DNA of 29,824 bases from an uncultured Prevotella sp. (GCF_900549175.1 NZ_URNN01000022.1:1-29824), one strand, 5' to 3'; positions 1 to 8,335 are shown, counted from the stretch's first letter. Numbers and translations are program-made. The notes: a model not told the origin generated them from the sequence alone.

Positions 1-20
1 GAAAGAAATACAGTGAAATA

Positions 21-52
21 TTTGCACATGTCGGATTTGTCAACTAACTTTG
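21..52 (+). promoter_or_regulatory. Candidate Bacteroidetes-type promoter reading into the repeat array
   Basis: A TTTG box at 21-24 lies 20 bp before TAACTTTG at 45-52, which fits the Bacteroidetes sigma consensus (TTTG, about 19-21 bp, TAnnTTTG). Transcription would start near 57 and run through the palindromic array toward the 3' end of the minus-strand TOPRIM gene. No convincing plus-strand gene follows, so a non-coding or antisense transcript, or a chance match, are the options. Confidence 0.4.
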
Positions 53-166
53 CACGTAAGAACAGCAACTGACAAGTTTCTCAGGCATAAAAAATAATAG
101 TGTAAAGCACCATAGTAATTAACCAAGAAACTGTCAAGTAAAACCAGTACCATACATTTTGTTTTT

Positions 167-276
167 GTTACACGGCACACGTAACACTGTTACTTGGCCC
201 ATGTAATACCGTTACTTGGGCCGTGTAACACCGTTACTTGAGCCATGTAACAGTGTTACTGGAGCCATGTAACACC
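167..276. repeat. 22-bp tandem palindromic repeat array (about 4-5 units)
   Basis: Units start at 181, 203, 225 and 247, with a partial unit at 269-276 and a degenerate 14-nt partial at 167-180. Each unit begins with an imperfect or perfect palindrome of the form GTAACAnTGTTAC or GTAACACCGTTAC, followed by a short linker ending in GCCAT or a variant. The units at 181 and 247 have perfect 6-bp arms around one base. The 22-bp period is about two helical turns. The array lies 23 bp past the stop of the TOPRIM gene. It could be a protein-binding array, an intergenic repeat family, or a terminator-like region. Confidence 0.85.
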
Positions 277-298
277 TACAATCTTTTGACACCGGTCA

Positions 299-919
299 TC
301 ATTTCAGATGCTTATCAAAAAACTCTTTTAATGGTTGCAATTCCTCTTTATCAAGATTCCAAAAGTTCGAATTGTCAAACAGCCAATCACCAGAACCAAG
401 TCTGTCCCTTGACTTCTTGTTTATTTTCTGAGCGCTTATATATGTATGCAGTTTCCCTTTTCTGTTTGGTGTATTGTAAGCAGTATTCCCCGAGGCATCT
501 TTAACGCCTGACACACACTTTTCATAATCTTCAAAACAATCGAAAAATATACTGTGAAGATCTCTGCGTGCCACTGATTCCATCAAACATTCCACATCGC
601 CATCATCATTGTTATTCGGGTATATGAAATAAGGGAATGTCAAACCATTCAATTTCATGTTGTATTCTATATTACGAGCCCTTTCCTCATATCCATATCC
701 TTTGTCTATCGTATCGGCATCTACCAATACCAGCATGCAATCACCTGTAGTCTGAGCTTGCAATATCTGGTTTAGTATAGCTTCATCAAACAGATGGGTG
801 ATTCCATCCATGAATATGAATTCCACTTCCTTGTCTGCGAAATATTTGTCCAGTATGGTTCTCAAAAAATGGTATTCGGCTGTTCGGGCGTGTTTTGCCT
901 CAATGATTATTCTGTTCAT
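299..919 (-). CDS. TOPRIM-type protein (DUF3226/DUF4435-like), partner of OLD-like ATPase
   Basis: A 206-residue protein beginning MNRIIIEAKH. What is visible fits a TOPRIM fold: an acidic residue at the end of the first strand (Glu7 in IIIEAK), then a hydrophobic strand ending in Asp-x-Asp (LVLVDADT, Asp67 and Asp69), the usual metal-binding pair. Proteins of this size encoded beside an ABC-like ATPase are usually assigned to DUF3226 or DUF4435, and such pairs recall PARIS (AriA/AriB) and OLD-type anti-phage systems. It follows the ATPase gene with one base between stop and start (TGATATG), so translation is probably coupled. Inference: a metal-dependent nuclease effector gated by the ATPase. 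Family assignment is from motifs only. Confidence 0.75.
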   Translation of the reverse strand: MNRIIIEAKHARTAEYHFLRTILDKYFADKEVEFIFMDGITHLFDEAILNQILQAQTTGDCMLVLVDADTIDKGYGYEERARNIEYNMKLNGLTFPYFIYPNNNDDGDVECLMESVARRDLHSIFFDCFEDYEKCVSGVKDASGNTAYNTPNRKGKLHTYISAQKINKKSRDRLGSGDWLFDNSNFWNLDKEELQPLKEFFDKHLK

Positions 920-920
920 A

Positions 921-1955
921 TCACCGTATCTCTATTTCTTGGTTGATGGAATAGTCCAGACTGTCGAGTGAGTAGTGGTATGCTTTCAGTTCGTCATCTT
1001 GTGTTTTCAGCAGTTTGAATGTCGCTATGTGGTCTGCATCCATACCTATTGCCGCATCCCTAAGTCCTTTTATGGAGTCAATGTCGTGCGTGGTAACAAA
1101 CATTTGGGTGTTGTTTCGTATGGCGGCACGGATAAGAATCTCCCATAATTTTTTCATTACTGAATAATGAAATCCGTTGCTTATCTCATCCACAAGAACC
1201 ACGCCGTCTTTGTTGTTGTATATGGATGTCAGAAGAGCAACAATCTTTCTTGCTCCATCGCCCATCATATTTACCGGAATACGTTTTGGCAACCCGATAT
1301 CCACCAGCATGTCATTGTCAGTGAAGGTAAAGTCTTTGGTTCGCGGTTCTATCATCTGCAAGCCTTCTATGATGAAAAATTCATCCTTGTTGAACAGGAT
1401 GTTTTTAAGTCCTTGTACAGATGCGTTGAAGTCAAACTTCGGATTCAGATATGTACAACGCAATGTCTCCATATAATTATCAGGAACCGTACGTTTGGCT
1501 TTTGACAATTCCACAGGGTCAAACATCAGTTGTGAAGAGAATGTTTTCTGGTTTATCTTGAATTTAAAATCAAGTCCGTACATTCCGGCATCCATATTTG
1601 AAAGAAAACTGTTATCTTTTGCATCTAAAGAAATATTGTCCACATTCTCCTCTACGAGACTTATGCACAGTTCCCTAACCTCCCCGTCAGTCATCCGGAA
1701 TTGTATCGGGTGGTTAGTGTCCATATTGTAGAATTCCAATTGGAGATCATTAATTCTGGCTTTGGTGTAGCCCCGCATGTAGTTGGCATGTATCGGCAGA
1801 ATTGGATTTGAGAGCCCGCAGGTGAAGAATAAAGATTCCAGCAGCGATGATTTTCCACAGTTGTTTTTCCCGAAAAACAGATTTACCTGCTTAAATCCGT
1901 CAATCAGCGCATAGCGTATTCCTCTGAAGCGTTCAATTTCTATTTTATGGAACAT
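921..1955 (-). CDS. OLD/ABC-like AAA ATPase of a putative defence module
   Basis: A 344-residue P-loop ATPase of the AAA_15/AAA_21 (OLD, RecF, SMC-like) type. The N-terminus MFHKIEIERFRGI is the typical entry strand. Walker A is GKNNCGKS (29-36), the ABC signature is MGDGARK (231-237), Walker B is VVLVDE (252-257) and the switch histidine is His290 in VTTHD. There is no long coiled coil, so it is a compact ATPase rather than an SMC protein. It is the first gene of a two-gene unit with the downstream TOPRIM protein. A -7 box at 2050-2057 and a palindrome at 2004-2029 lie in its leader. Known relatives sense phage components and release a TOPRIM nuclease; that role is inferred here. Confidence 0.85.
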   Translation of the reverse strand: MFHKIEIERFRGIRYALIDGFKQVNLFFGKNNCGKSSLLESLFFTCGLSNPILPIHANYMRGYTKARINDLQLEFYNMDTNHPIQFRMTDGEVRELCISLVEENVDNISLDAKDNSFLSNMDAGMYGLDFKFKINQKTFSSQLMFDPVELSKAKRTVPDNYMETLRCTYLNPKFDFNASVQGLKNILFNKDEFFIIEGLQMIEPRTKDFTFTDNDMLVDIGLPKRIPVNMMGDGARKIVALLTSIYNNKDGVVLVDEISNGFHYSVMKKLWEILIRAAIRNNTQMFVTTHDIDSIKGLRDAAIGMDADHIATFKLLKTQDDELKAYHYSLDSLDYSINQEIEIR

Positions 1956-2003
1956 CGTTACATCTTTTTGGGGTTATCTTTGGCAAAGACAGTGCAAATG
2001 AGC

Positions 2004-2029
2004 GCAATGTGAACTTGTTCACAAATTGC
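2004..2029. promoter_or_regulatory. Palindrome in the leader of the ATPase/TOPRIM unit
   Basis: The inverted repeat GTGAAC-TT-GTTCAC (2009-2022) is flanked by a second, outer pair, GCAAT (2004-2008) and ATTGC (2025-2029). It lies between the -7 box (2050-2057) and the start codon (1955), so it would be transcribed. It could be an operator for an unlinked repressor or a leader hairpin. No regulator gene is adjacent. Confidence 0.5.
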
Positions 2030-2049
2030 CGAGTGCAGCCTATCTTATG

Positions 2050-2057
2050 CAAAGATA
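2050..2057 (-). promoter_or_regulatory. -7 promoter box for the ATPase/TOPRIM unit
   Basis: TATCTTTG on the minus strand matches the Bacteroidetes TAnnTTTG -7 element and lies about 95 bp before the ATPase start. No TTTG is seen at the -33 distance, so the match is partial. Confidence 0.5.
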
Positions 2058-2089
2058 GTAAAATTATTCGTCTGTACAGTTATCAGACA

Positions 2090-5000
2090 TTATTTTAATA
2101 TTTTTTGTATTTCTACAAGCCTCATCGCCACCGGCAGAAACATCACGACGGGAATCACGCTGAACGACAGTCCGCCTATCGTCCCCACGGCAAGGGAGAA
2201 CCAGAACGGCTGTTCGTCGGGGCCGTCCGTAAGGAACGGTATCATGCCCACCACCGTCGAGAGCACCGTCAGTGCCACGGGCACAATCTTGTGGTTGAAA
2301 GCGGCAACGAAACAGCGCACACCCCGGTTCTTATGTGCCGCATGCTGAGAGACGATAATGTTGTACTGGCATACGATATAGATGCCCGCATTGACCGTGA
2401 GCCCCGCCAGCAGCACCATGGCCGCGAAACCGCCCGTGCCGAAGGGCACCCCCGTGACATAATATGTAACGAAAAGCCCTATGAACGACACCGGAATAAG
2501 CATTGTTACAGCCAATGCCCTGAGCAGACTCTCGAAAAATACTGCAAGGACAAAGAACACGATCACGGCCACAAGCCCCACCAGCCAATATTGCGTGCCG
2601 TCATCGTCATAAGCGCCGTACGTCTTGTTCAGACAGCGGAAACCGACCGGGAACATTGCATTATACTTCTCCGTTATGCTCTTTATGTAACGGTCGGTGT
2701 ACGTATACGACCCGAGCACGTTGAACGCCACGCGCAACACATACTCCTGGTTGTCCCTCGGTATGACATTCTTGGCCTTACGCCTGCTTATGTCCATAAA
2801 TCCCGACGGCCGCACCCGTTGGTCACCGTGGCCTACGTATGAGTTTTTCATCTGCCACAAGTCGAACGAGCCGGCCGCCGAAGGGCGTACCGTAACATCC
2901 ATCATCTTCCCTCCCACGTCTATCCTTTCCGCCTCGCGGTCGGCCAAAAGACTCTGAAGCGAAGAGTGGATGTCGTGCGGACGCACACTGTCGGCGGCCA
3001 TCATGCCGCGGTCGTACCCCATGAAGAATTCGTCTTCCTGATTCTCATGCCCCGGCGTAACGATGGCCAGGTCGGTCACACGCCTGTTCTTCCGCATGTC
3101 ATCCGCCATATCCTCTGCAAAACGATACAGCCGCTCATAGTCATATCCGGCAATCTCTATGCTGTTGGCCCTGTACTGCAGATTAAGGGAGTTGCTGAAT
3201 CCGCGCTCGCTCACCCCCGAGGTGGCCCAGTCGGCCCCGCCTATAGTTATCACCTTTCCTATCACACGGCTTTCCAGAAGATACGGGAAACCCGAGTGCA
3301 GGGCCTCCTCACCGAACTCCACCACAATGGATGCTCCGCTCTGACGCACAGACGTCTCAAACCGCCTTATCTCCTTGAACTGCGACAGAAAGGCCTCAAC
3401 CTCCCTTACCTTGTCGTTCAGCTCGTGCACACTACCGCCCACCGGCATCTTCGCGCGGATATACAGTTTCGTCTCTTCCTCCTTGTGACGGAACGTGTTG
3501 CTGTCAAGACAGTCGGCAAACAGTTTGAGAGTTCCGGCAAACATACCGGCAAACGCCAGCAGCAGCGCGCAGCGCACCCACCGCCTCTGGCTCATGCCCA
3601 CATAACACGAATACCAACGCGAAAACCACACCACGAAGCGGGTGTACATGTTTCTCCTTACGACCGTCCTCTTCCGCACCACCCCCAACCGCGAGACAAG
3701 AGCCGGGGTGAAAAACAAAGCCACCGCCACGGCCACAAGAAGATTTATCATCACGACGACGGAAAAATCCTTCAGGTCGTGCCTCAGATGGTCCGGCAAC
3801 CAGAACACGATGACCAGCGCCCCCACGGTGGTGAGCATCGCGGCCAGTATTCCGGAGAAAGCCCTGCGGTCACGGTAGTAGGCATAATGGTCGGTCATGA
3901 CGATGGCCGAATCGATGATGATGCCCAGCGAAACCGTTATTCCAGCCATCGAGAACGGATGCAGCCGTATGTCGAACAACCGGTAGAACATGACGGCAAT
4001 GAGTATGTTGGCAAGCAAGGAAATGCCGATGACCGCAAGATACCGCCACTTGAACCCGCCGCACATCCATACAAACACCAGCAGTATGGCCAGCGTCAGC
4101 GACGAGCGTGCCACCAGCGTGCGGAACTCCTTCAGCTGCTCCTCCGCACGGTCGTAAGACAGCGAGGGATGGAGTGCGGCGGGCGCCGAGGCCATCACGT
4201 CCTTCACCCTGCCGGAGACACCCGCCAAGTTGGCGTCCCTGTCGGCATATACATTTACGTAGACAGTGTTCATGCCGTTCACCCGATAGTAGCTGCCGGG
4301 CTTCCGCTCACGTATGTTGCACGACGCGAGATTGTTGAGATAGACTATCTTGCCGCCCACCGTCTTCAGCGGCATCTGTTCAAAACGCCTCCTCTCCTCC
4401 TTCGACGACAGCAGCAGCGGTACGGTCTCAAGTGCAGAGTGCAGAGTGCAGGGCGCAGAGGTATGATTACCTTTTGCTGCTTCACCCGATGCCGGGTCTT
4501 GAGAGTAATCACACCTCTTCACTCTGCACTCTGAACTTGACACCTCACCCACCACATCTTCACGGCCTGCGAAATTGCGTATGGCGTCAACAATGTCCTG
4601 GCTGCCTATGCCGTATACGGCCAGCCGTTCCGCGTCGTACGCCACCTCCATGTAGTGCCGCGTCGTGCCGGTGATGTCGACGTGGTGTACGCCCTCCACA
4701 CGTTCTATGCCGTGCCTCACCTCCCTCTCGGCCACCTGCCGCAGCTGTTCGCCGGGCATGTTGCCGTTGAGCATATATGTGAGCGCCAGCCTCACCCCGT
4801 TGTCATCGTCAAGTGCTGTGCCCACCTCGCCGCCCGACACCGTGGGGTACGACACGTCTTCGGGCAGTCTGCCGCGTATCTGCCGCAGTATCGAGGCTAT
4901 CTCGAATTTCGTGGCCGACACGTCGGCCTTCGGTTTCAGCTCCACCGTTATGCGCCCGCCGCCGAAGCGGCTCACCGACGCCACCTTCTCCACCCCGCGC

Positions 5001-5203
5001 ACTGAGCTCACCATGGCCTCTATGCGCGACGTCACGTTCTGCTCGACAACCTTGGCCGGGGTGTTTTTCCAACTGTAGGATATGGTGAGCGTCTTCCCCT
5101 GTTCCGGCCGCGGCTTGTTGCTCACGTCCAGTTGGGTGACGAGTGCCGCGCCGGCAACCATCAATACGCACATTACAAGCAGTATGGAGAACGAATGTTT
5201 CAT
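2090..5203 (-). CDS. RND efflux permease B (second permease of the operon)
   Basis: A 1037-residue inner-membrane RND transporter, starting MKHSFSILLVMCVLMVAG. It has the usual two halves: a first TM helix, a large periplasmic porter loop, a TM block with the TM4-type motif GIIIDSAIVMTDH, a second large loop, and a final TM block ending VEIQKILK. The TM4 motif has one Asp (DS) where AcrB has Asp-Asp. The start codon overlaps the stop of permease A as ATGA, so the longer upstream reading is not used and translation is coupled. Two different permeases in one operon recall MdtB/MdtC, which form a mixed trimer. Residues about 221-258 are an in-frame palindromic repeat. The substrate is not evident. 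Confidence 0.9.
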   Translation of the reverse strand: MKHSFSILLVMCVLMVAGAALVTQLDVSNKPRPEQGKTLTISYSWKNTPAKVVEQNVTSRIEAMVSSVRGVEKVASVSRFGGGRITVELKPKADVSATKFEIASILRQIRGRLPEDVSYPTVSGGEVGTALDDDNGVRLALTYMLNGNMPGEQLRQVAEREVRHGIERVEGVHHVDITGTTRHYMEVAYDAERLAVYGIGSQDIVDAIRNFAGREDVVGEVSSSECRVKRCDYSQDPASGEAAKGNHTSAPCTLHSALETVPLLLSSKEERRRFEQMPLKTVGGKIVYLNNLASCNIRERKPGSYYRVNGMNTVYVNVYADRDANLAGVSGRVKDVMASAPAALHPSLSYDRAEEQLKEFRTLVARSSLTLAILLVFVWMCGGFKWRYLAVIGISLLANILIAVMFYRLFDIRLHPFSMAGITVSLGIIIDSAIVMTDHYAYYRDRRAFSGILAAMLTTVGALVIVFWLPDHLRHDLKDFSVVVMINLLVAVAVALFFTPALVSRLGVVRKRTVVRRNMYTRFVVWFSRWYSCYVGMSQRRWVRCALLLAFAGMFAGTLKLFADCLDSNTFRHKEEETKLYIRAKMPVGGSVHELNDKVREVEAFLSQFKEIRRFETSVRQSGASIVVEFGEEALHSGFPYLLESRVIGKVITIGGADWATSGVSERGFSNSLNLQYRANSIEIAGYDYERLYRFAEDMADDMRKNRRVTDLAIVTPGHENQEDEFFMGYDRGMMAADSVRPHDIHSSLQSLLADREAERIDVGGKMMDVTVRPSAAGSFDLWQMKNSYVGHGDQRVRPSGFMDISRRKAKNVIPRDNQEYVLRVAFNVLGSYTYTDRYIKSITEKYNAMFPVGFRCLNKTYGAYDDDGTQYWLVGLVAVIVFFVLAVFFESLLRALAVTMLIPVSFIGLFVTYYVTGVPFGTGGFAAMVLLAGLTVNAGIYIVCQYNIIVSQHAAHKNRGVRCFVAAFNHKIVPVALTVLSTVVGMIPFLTDGPDEQPFWFSLAVGTIGGLSFSVIPVVMFLPVAMRLVEIQKILK
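4428..4541. repeat. Palindromic repeat element inserted in frame in RND permease B
   Basis: The arms at 4428-4470 and 4505-4540 are near-perfect reverse complements. They share a TCAAGTGCAGAGTGCAGAG-type core and end in GTAATCA/TGATTAC; the longer arm carries about 7 extra bases. The loop contains a second hairpin, ACCCG-atgc-CGGGT. The gene reads through it without a stop, adding roughly 38 residues that are rich in Ser and Cys between DVVGEV and TVPLLLS, in the first periplasmic loop. The composition differs from the surrounding RND sequence. Confidence 0.85.
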
Positions 5204-8202
5204 CTTTTTCTGTAAATAAGGTAATACATCAGCGGAACGAAAAACAGGCTCACCACCGTACCCACGGTCATGCCCGTGATGATGGCGAACGACAACGGAT
5301 ATTGCAGAGCCGACCCCATGTCGCCGCGGTGCAGGAACGGCACGATGGCGAGCACCGTCGTCAGCGATGTCATGACAATGGGTTTCAGCCGGCGGTGCCC
5401 GGCCGTCATGACAGCCCTTAGCAGCGGGGCGTTGCCGCGGCGGCCGTCCCTGCCATGGCGGCGGTACAGTCTGTTTATGGTGTCCACCTTCAGTATCGAG
5501 TCGTTTATTATTATTCCGCATGCCACGACTATGCCCGTCATCGACATCGTGTTCAGCGACTCGCCGCAAACGAACAGTGCCAGCATCACCGCAGCCACAT
5601 CAATGACTATCTCCGCAAGGATGACAAGCGGTTGGACAATGCTCTCAAACTGTGCCGCAAGGATGAAGAACAAGAGAAGCACCGCCACGGCCAAAACCAC
5701 GGCCAGCTCACCTATCATGGAGCGCGAAGAGAAATATCCGCCACGGAACGACGCCTTCACCGTCCGTCCGTCCGTCATCTCCGTCACATATTCCATCATG
5801 TCCTCCACCAGCCGGTCGGGGGCCTTGTCTATGTTTATCACCGAAAACTCGCCGTCGTCACTCGCCGCAAGATACTTGTAGTCTTCGCTGCGCGACTCCT
5901 TCACAAGACAGGCCAGCGGTATGTCGGTGCCGTCGGCGTTGGTTATGGTGTTTCCAAGCAGTGTGCCGCTGTCGGCGCCGTTGCCGCCTATCACCACCGG
6001 CACACTCTCGCCGCCACTGCCTATCTCGTACACACTGTTTGTGCCGAGCAGCTCCCTCAGGCGCGCATACAGTTGGCGGTACGTCACGCCGTAGTAGGCC
6101 ATCTGCTCCGCGTCGGCCCTGTAGCGGATGTATATCTCTGTAGGCACCGGCTGTATGTCCGTCTGCGGAAACCTGCGTTGCAGCGAGTCGGTCACCGCAC
6201 GCGTCTGCCCCACATCGGGCCTTCCGCCCTCACGCTTTTGCAGCCGTATCTGCAGGTCCGGTTCGCCGGTGGAGAATATCAGGTCGAAGATGTTGGCCGC
6301 CAGCTCCGCCTCCACCGTCGCCTTGGGATAATGCCGGGCGACATACCGTTTCATCTTCTCCACCGCCTTGTCGCAGTCTGCCGCCGACGCGCACTTCACG
6401 TAGCACACGGCCTCGCTGCCGGTGATGTTCCTCGTGTGCGACAGCATGAAGTCCTGGCCGCCGGCCATCACGGTGCTTGCCTCCACGCAGTCCTTCACGT
6501 GGTCCAGCACCTCGTTCACCCTCCGGCTGTTCTCTTCCGCCACCACACCCGCGTTCCAGTCTATCGTCACAAGCGCGTCGTCGTGCGGTATCTCCGGCAT
6601 ACGCTCCTTCCTGATGAAAGGCAGCAGCAAGCCCACCGTCAGCAGGCTCCCCGCAAACACGCCCGCCACGGTCTTGGGATGGCGCAGCGTATAGCGCATG
6701 CCCTTCTCGTAAAGGGCCGTCAGCCGCGTGTTGACCTTCGTCTCCCTCGGCCGGCATTTCCTGCACAGTGTAAGGTGATACACCGGAACCACGAGAGTGG
6801 CCACCGCCAGCGAGCAGAACAGGGCTATGGTTATGCCCATGGCCTGGTCGTAGAACAGCGCTCCCGCGGTGCCGCTGAGGAATATCAGCGGGATGAACAC
6901 CGAACAGGTGGTGAGCACGGACGACAGCATCGGCATGACCACCTCCTTCACCGCCGAACGGACGGTATGCCCGCTGCAGGTGCCCTTCTGCAGAATGTTG
7001 TCTATCACGATTATCGCGCTGTCCACTATCATTCCCACGCCGAGTATGAGTCCCGACAGCGATATTATGTTCAGCGAGATGCCCATGATATAGAAGCACA
7101 GAAGCGTGAGCACCAGCGACAGCGGTATGGCGGCGGCCACAAGCAGCGGGAGGCGGCGGCCTCCTATGAACACAAACAGTACCACACTTGCCATGACGAT
7201 GCCCAGCACGAGGTTCCACTCCAGATTGTGCATGCTGTACGACAGCAGCTGCGTCTGGTCGCGCGTCACGGCAAAATGCAGTTCGGGATAGTCGCGTGCG
7301 AGTTGCGCCATCAGCGTGTCCATGCTCTGCTCGAGGTCGCTCATCTGTGCGTCGCTCTGCTTTATCACCGCCATTGTTATGGCATCGGTGCCGTCGGACG
7401 TGACGATGCCCTTGCGCACGGCGGCCGTCTCCTCCACGGTGCAGATGTCTTTCAGTTGCAGCAGCCGGCCGTCGTGCCGCAGATAGATGTCCTCTATGTC
7501 GCGCACGGAGAGTATCTGCGAGTCAAAGTGTATGCTGTAGCGGTAGATGCCGTCCTTCACGCTCAGCGTCTCCAGTACAATGTTGTTGTCGCTGATGGCC
7601 TTTTCTATGTCGCTGTTGGTTATCCCCGACAGTCCGATGCGCGCAGCATCGGGCCGTATCGTAATCAGCGTGCCCGTCAGTCCGCTGTAGTCTACCATGG
7701 CCACCTCGGGCAGCTGTTCCATGCGCTTGCTGATGACGTTGCCCACCAGCCGCGATGTCTGTTCCGGCCGTCCTCCGGTCACGTCGACATAGAAGGCCGG
7801 TATGTCGAGTGCGCCTATCTTCATCACTTTCGGCCGTTCCATATCTTTCGGCATGGAGCTCATGGCGCGGTCTATCTTCTCGTTCACTTCTATGAACAGC
7901 AGGCTCATGTCGCTGCCGGGACTGAATGTCAGCGTTATTATGCCGGCATCGGTGCGCGATGTCGACTCTATGTCTTTCAGACCGGCCACCTGCGACAGCT
8001 GACGGCGCATCGGACCTACCATGCGCTGCTCTATCTCGCGGGCGGAACTGCCCTGGGCCGACATCTGCACCACTATGCGCGGCACGTCGATATCGGGCAT
8101 CAGTGACACAGGTATGCGCCCGAGGGCAAGCACACCGAGAGTGACGGCGGCTATCAGAATCATCGTCACGGCTATGGGGCGGTGGAGGATTGTATGGAGC
8201 AT
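5200..8202 (-). CDS. RND efflux permease A
   Basis: A 1000-residue inner-membrane RND transporter of the HAE/CzcA-like group. The N-terminus MLHTILHRPIAVTMILIAAV is TM1, followed by GRIPVSLMPDIDVPRI, a well conserved RND stretch before the porter domain. The TM4-type motif GVGMIVDSAIIVIDNI keeps one Asp of the proton relay and has Ser where AcrB has the second Asp. The second half ends with TM segments and LIYRKR. It follows the membrane-fusion gene after 103 bp of repeats and overlaps permease B by ATGA. On the coding strand the start is preceded by A-rich sequence and, further up, seven copies of an 8-bp repeat. Confidence 0.93.
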   Translation of the reverse strand: MLHTILHRPIAVTMILIAAVTLGVLALGRIPVSLMPDIDVPRIVVQMSAQGSSAREIEQRMVGPMRRQLSQVAGLKDIESTSRTDAGIITLTFSPGSDMSLLFIEVNEKIDRAMSSMPKDMERPKVMKIGALDIPAFYVDVTGGRPEQTSRLVGNVISKRMEQLPEVAMVDYSGLTGTLITIRPDAARIGLSGITNSDIEKAISDNNIVLETLSVKDGIYRYSIHFDSQILSVRDIEDIYLRHDGRLLQLKDICTVEETAAVRKGIVTSDGTDAITMAVIKQSDAQMSDLEQSMDTLMAQLARDYPELHFAVTRDQTQLLSYSMHNLEWNLVLGIVMASVVLFVFIGGRRLPLLVAAAIPLSLVLTLLCFYIMGISLNIISLSGLILGVGMIVDSAIIVIDNILQKGTCSGHTVRSAVKEVVMPMLSSVLTTCSVFIPLIFLSGTAGALFYDQAMGITIALFCSLAVATLVVPVYHLTLCRKCRPRETKVNTRLTALYEKGMRYTLRHPKTVAGVFAGSLLTVGLLLPFIRKERMPEIPHDDALVTIDWNAGVVAEENSRRVNEVLDHVKDCVEASTVMAGGQDFMLSHTRNITGSEAVCYVKCASAADCDKAVEKMKRYVARHYPKATVEAELAANIFDLIFSTGEPDLQIRLQKREGGRPDVGQTRAVTDSLQRRFPQTDIQPVPTEIYIRYRADAEQMAYYGVTYRQLYARLRELLGTNSVYEIGSGGESVPVVIGGNGADSGTLLGNTITNADGTDIPLACLVKESRSEDYKYLAASDDGEFSVINIDKAPDRLVEDMMEYVTEMTDGRTVKASFRGGYFSSRSMIGELAVVLAVAVLLLFFILAAQFESIVQPLVILAEIVIDVAAVMLALFVCGESLNTMSMTGIVVACGIIINDSILKVDTINRLYRRHGRDGRRGNAPLLRAVMTAGHRRLKPIVMTSLTTVLAIVPFLHRGDMGSALQYPLSFAIITGMTVGTVVSLFFVPLMYYLIYRKR

Positions 8203-8211
8203 ATTTTTTTA

Positions 8212-8267
8212 GGAGTTAAGGAGTTAAGGAGTTAAGGAGTTAAGGAGTTAAGGAGTTAAGGAGTTAA
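8212..8267. repeat. Seven tandem copies of the 8-bp unit GGAGTTAA upstream of RND permease A
   Basis: Exact head-to-tail 8-mers fill 8212-8267. On the coding (minus) strand they read TTAACTCC and end about 9 bp before the ATG of permease A. Such arrays change copy number by slippage, so the leader length and the size of the adjoining hairpin may vary between cells. Degenerate copies in reverse orientation lie in the end of the upstream fusion-protein gene (8328-8363). Confidence 0.95.
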
Positions 8268-8335
8268 GCCAATACCAACATAAAGGATTGACATAATGGA
8301 CAATATCACATCTTGAAAGCATTTGGCTTAACTCC
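8260..8335. repeat. Inverted repeat joining the 8-bp array to the fusion-protein tail
   Basis: GGAGTTAAGCCAA at 8260-8272 and TTGGCTTAACTCC at 8323-8335 are perfect reverse complements (13 bp) around a 50-nt loop. Outward, the 8-bp array can pair imperfectly with degenerate TTAACTCC copies up to about 8363, giving a much longer stem. The structure would form in the mRNA between the fusion-protein gene and permease A. Confidence 0.85.

Noticed and set aside
181..276. CRISPR array at the window start
   Set aside because: The units are directly tandem with no variable spacers and no cas genes.
238..504. A short plus-strand frame beginning in the 22-bp array
   Set aside because: It runs antisense to the TOPRIM gene, starts inside the repeats and shows no protein-like features.
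1975..1982. A plus-strand TATCTTTG promoter before the RND permease end
   Set aside because: No -33 box at the right distance and it would only read antisense into the permease B gene; it is part of a TCTTTG/CAAAGA palindrome.
2966..4534. A 522-codon open frame on the plus strand, opposite RND permease B
   Set aside because: Same reason: a compositionally odd antisense frame with no domain, opposite a clear RND gene.
5204..5569. A longer N-terminus for RND permease B
   Set aside because: The upstream 122 residues are a shadow of permease A. The normal RND start MKHSFSILL overlaps the permease A stop by ATGA.
5455..8106. An 883-codon open frame on the plus strand, opposite RND permease A
   Set aside because: It is an antisense shadow of a GC-rich gene: very rich in His, Arg and Gln, no recognisable domain, and the permease on the other strand is full length and certain.
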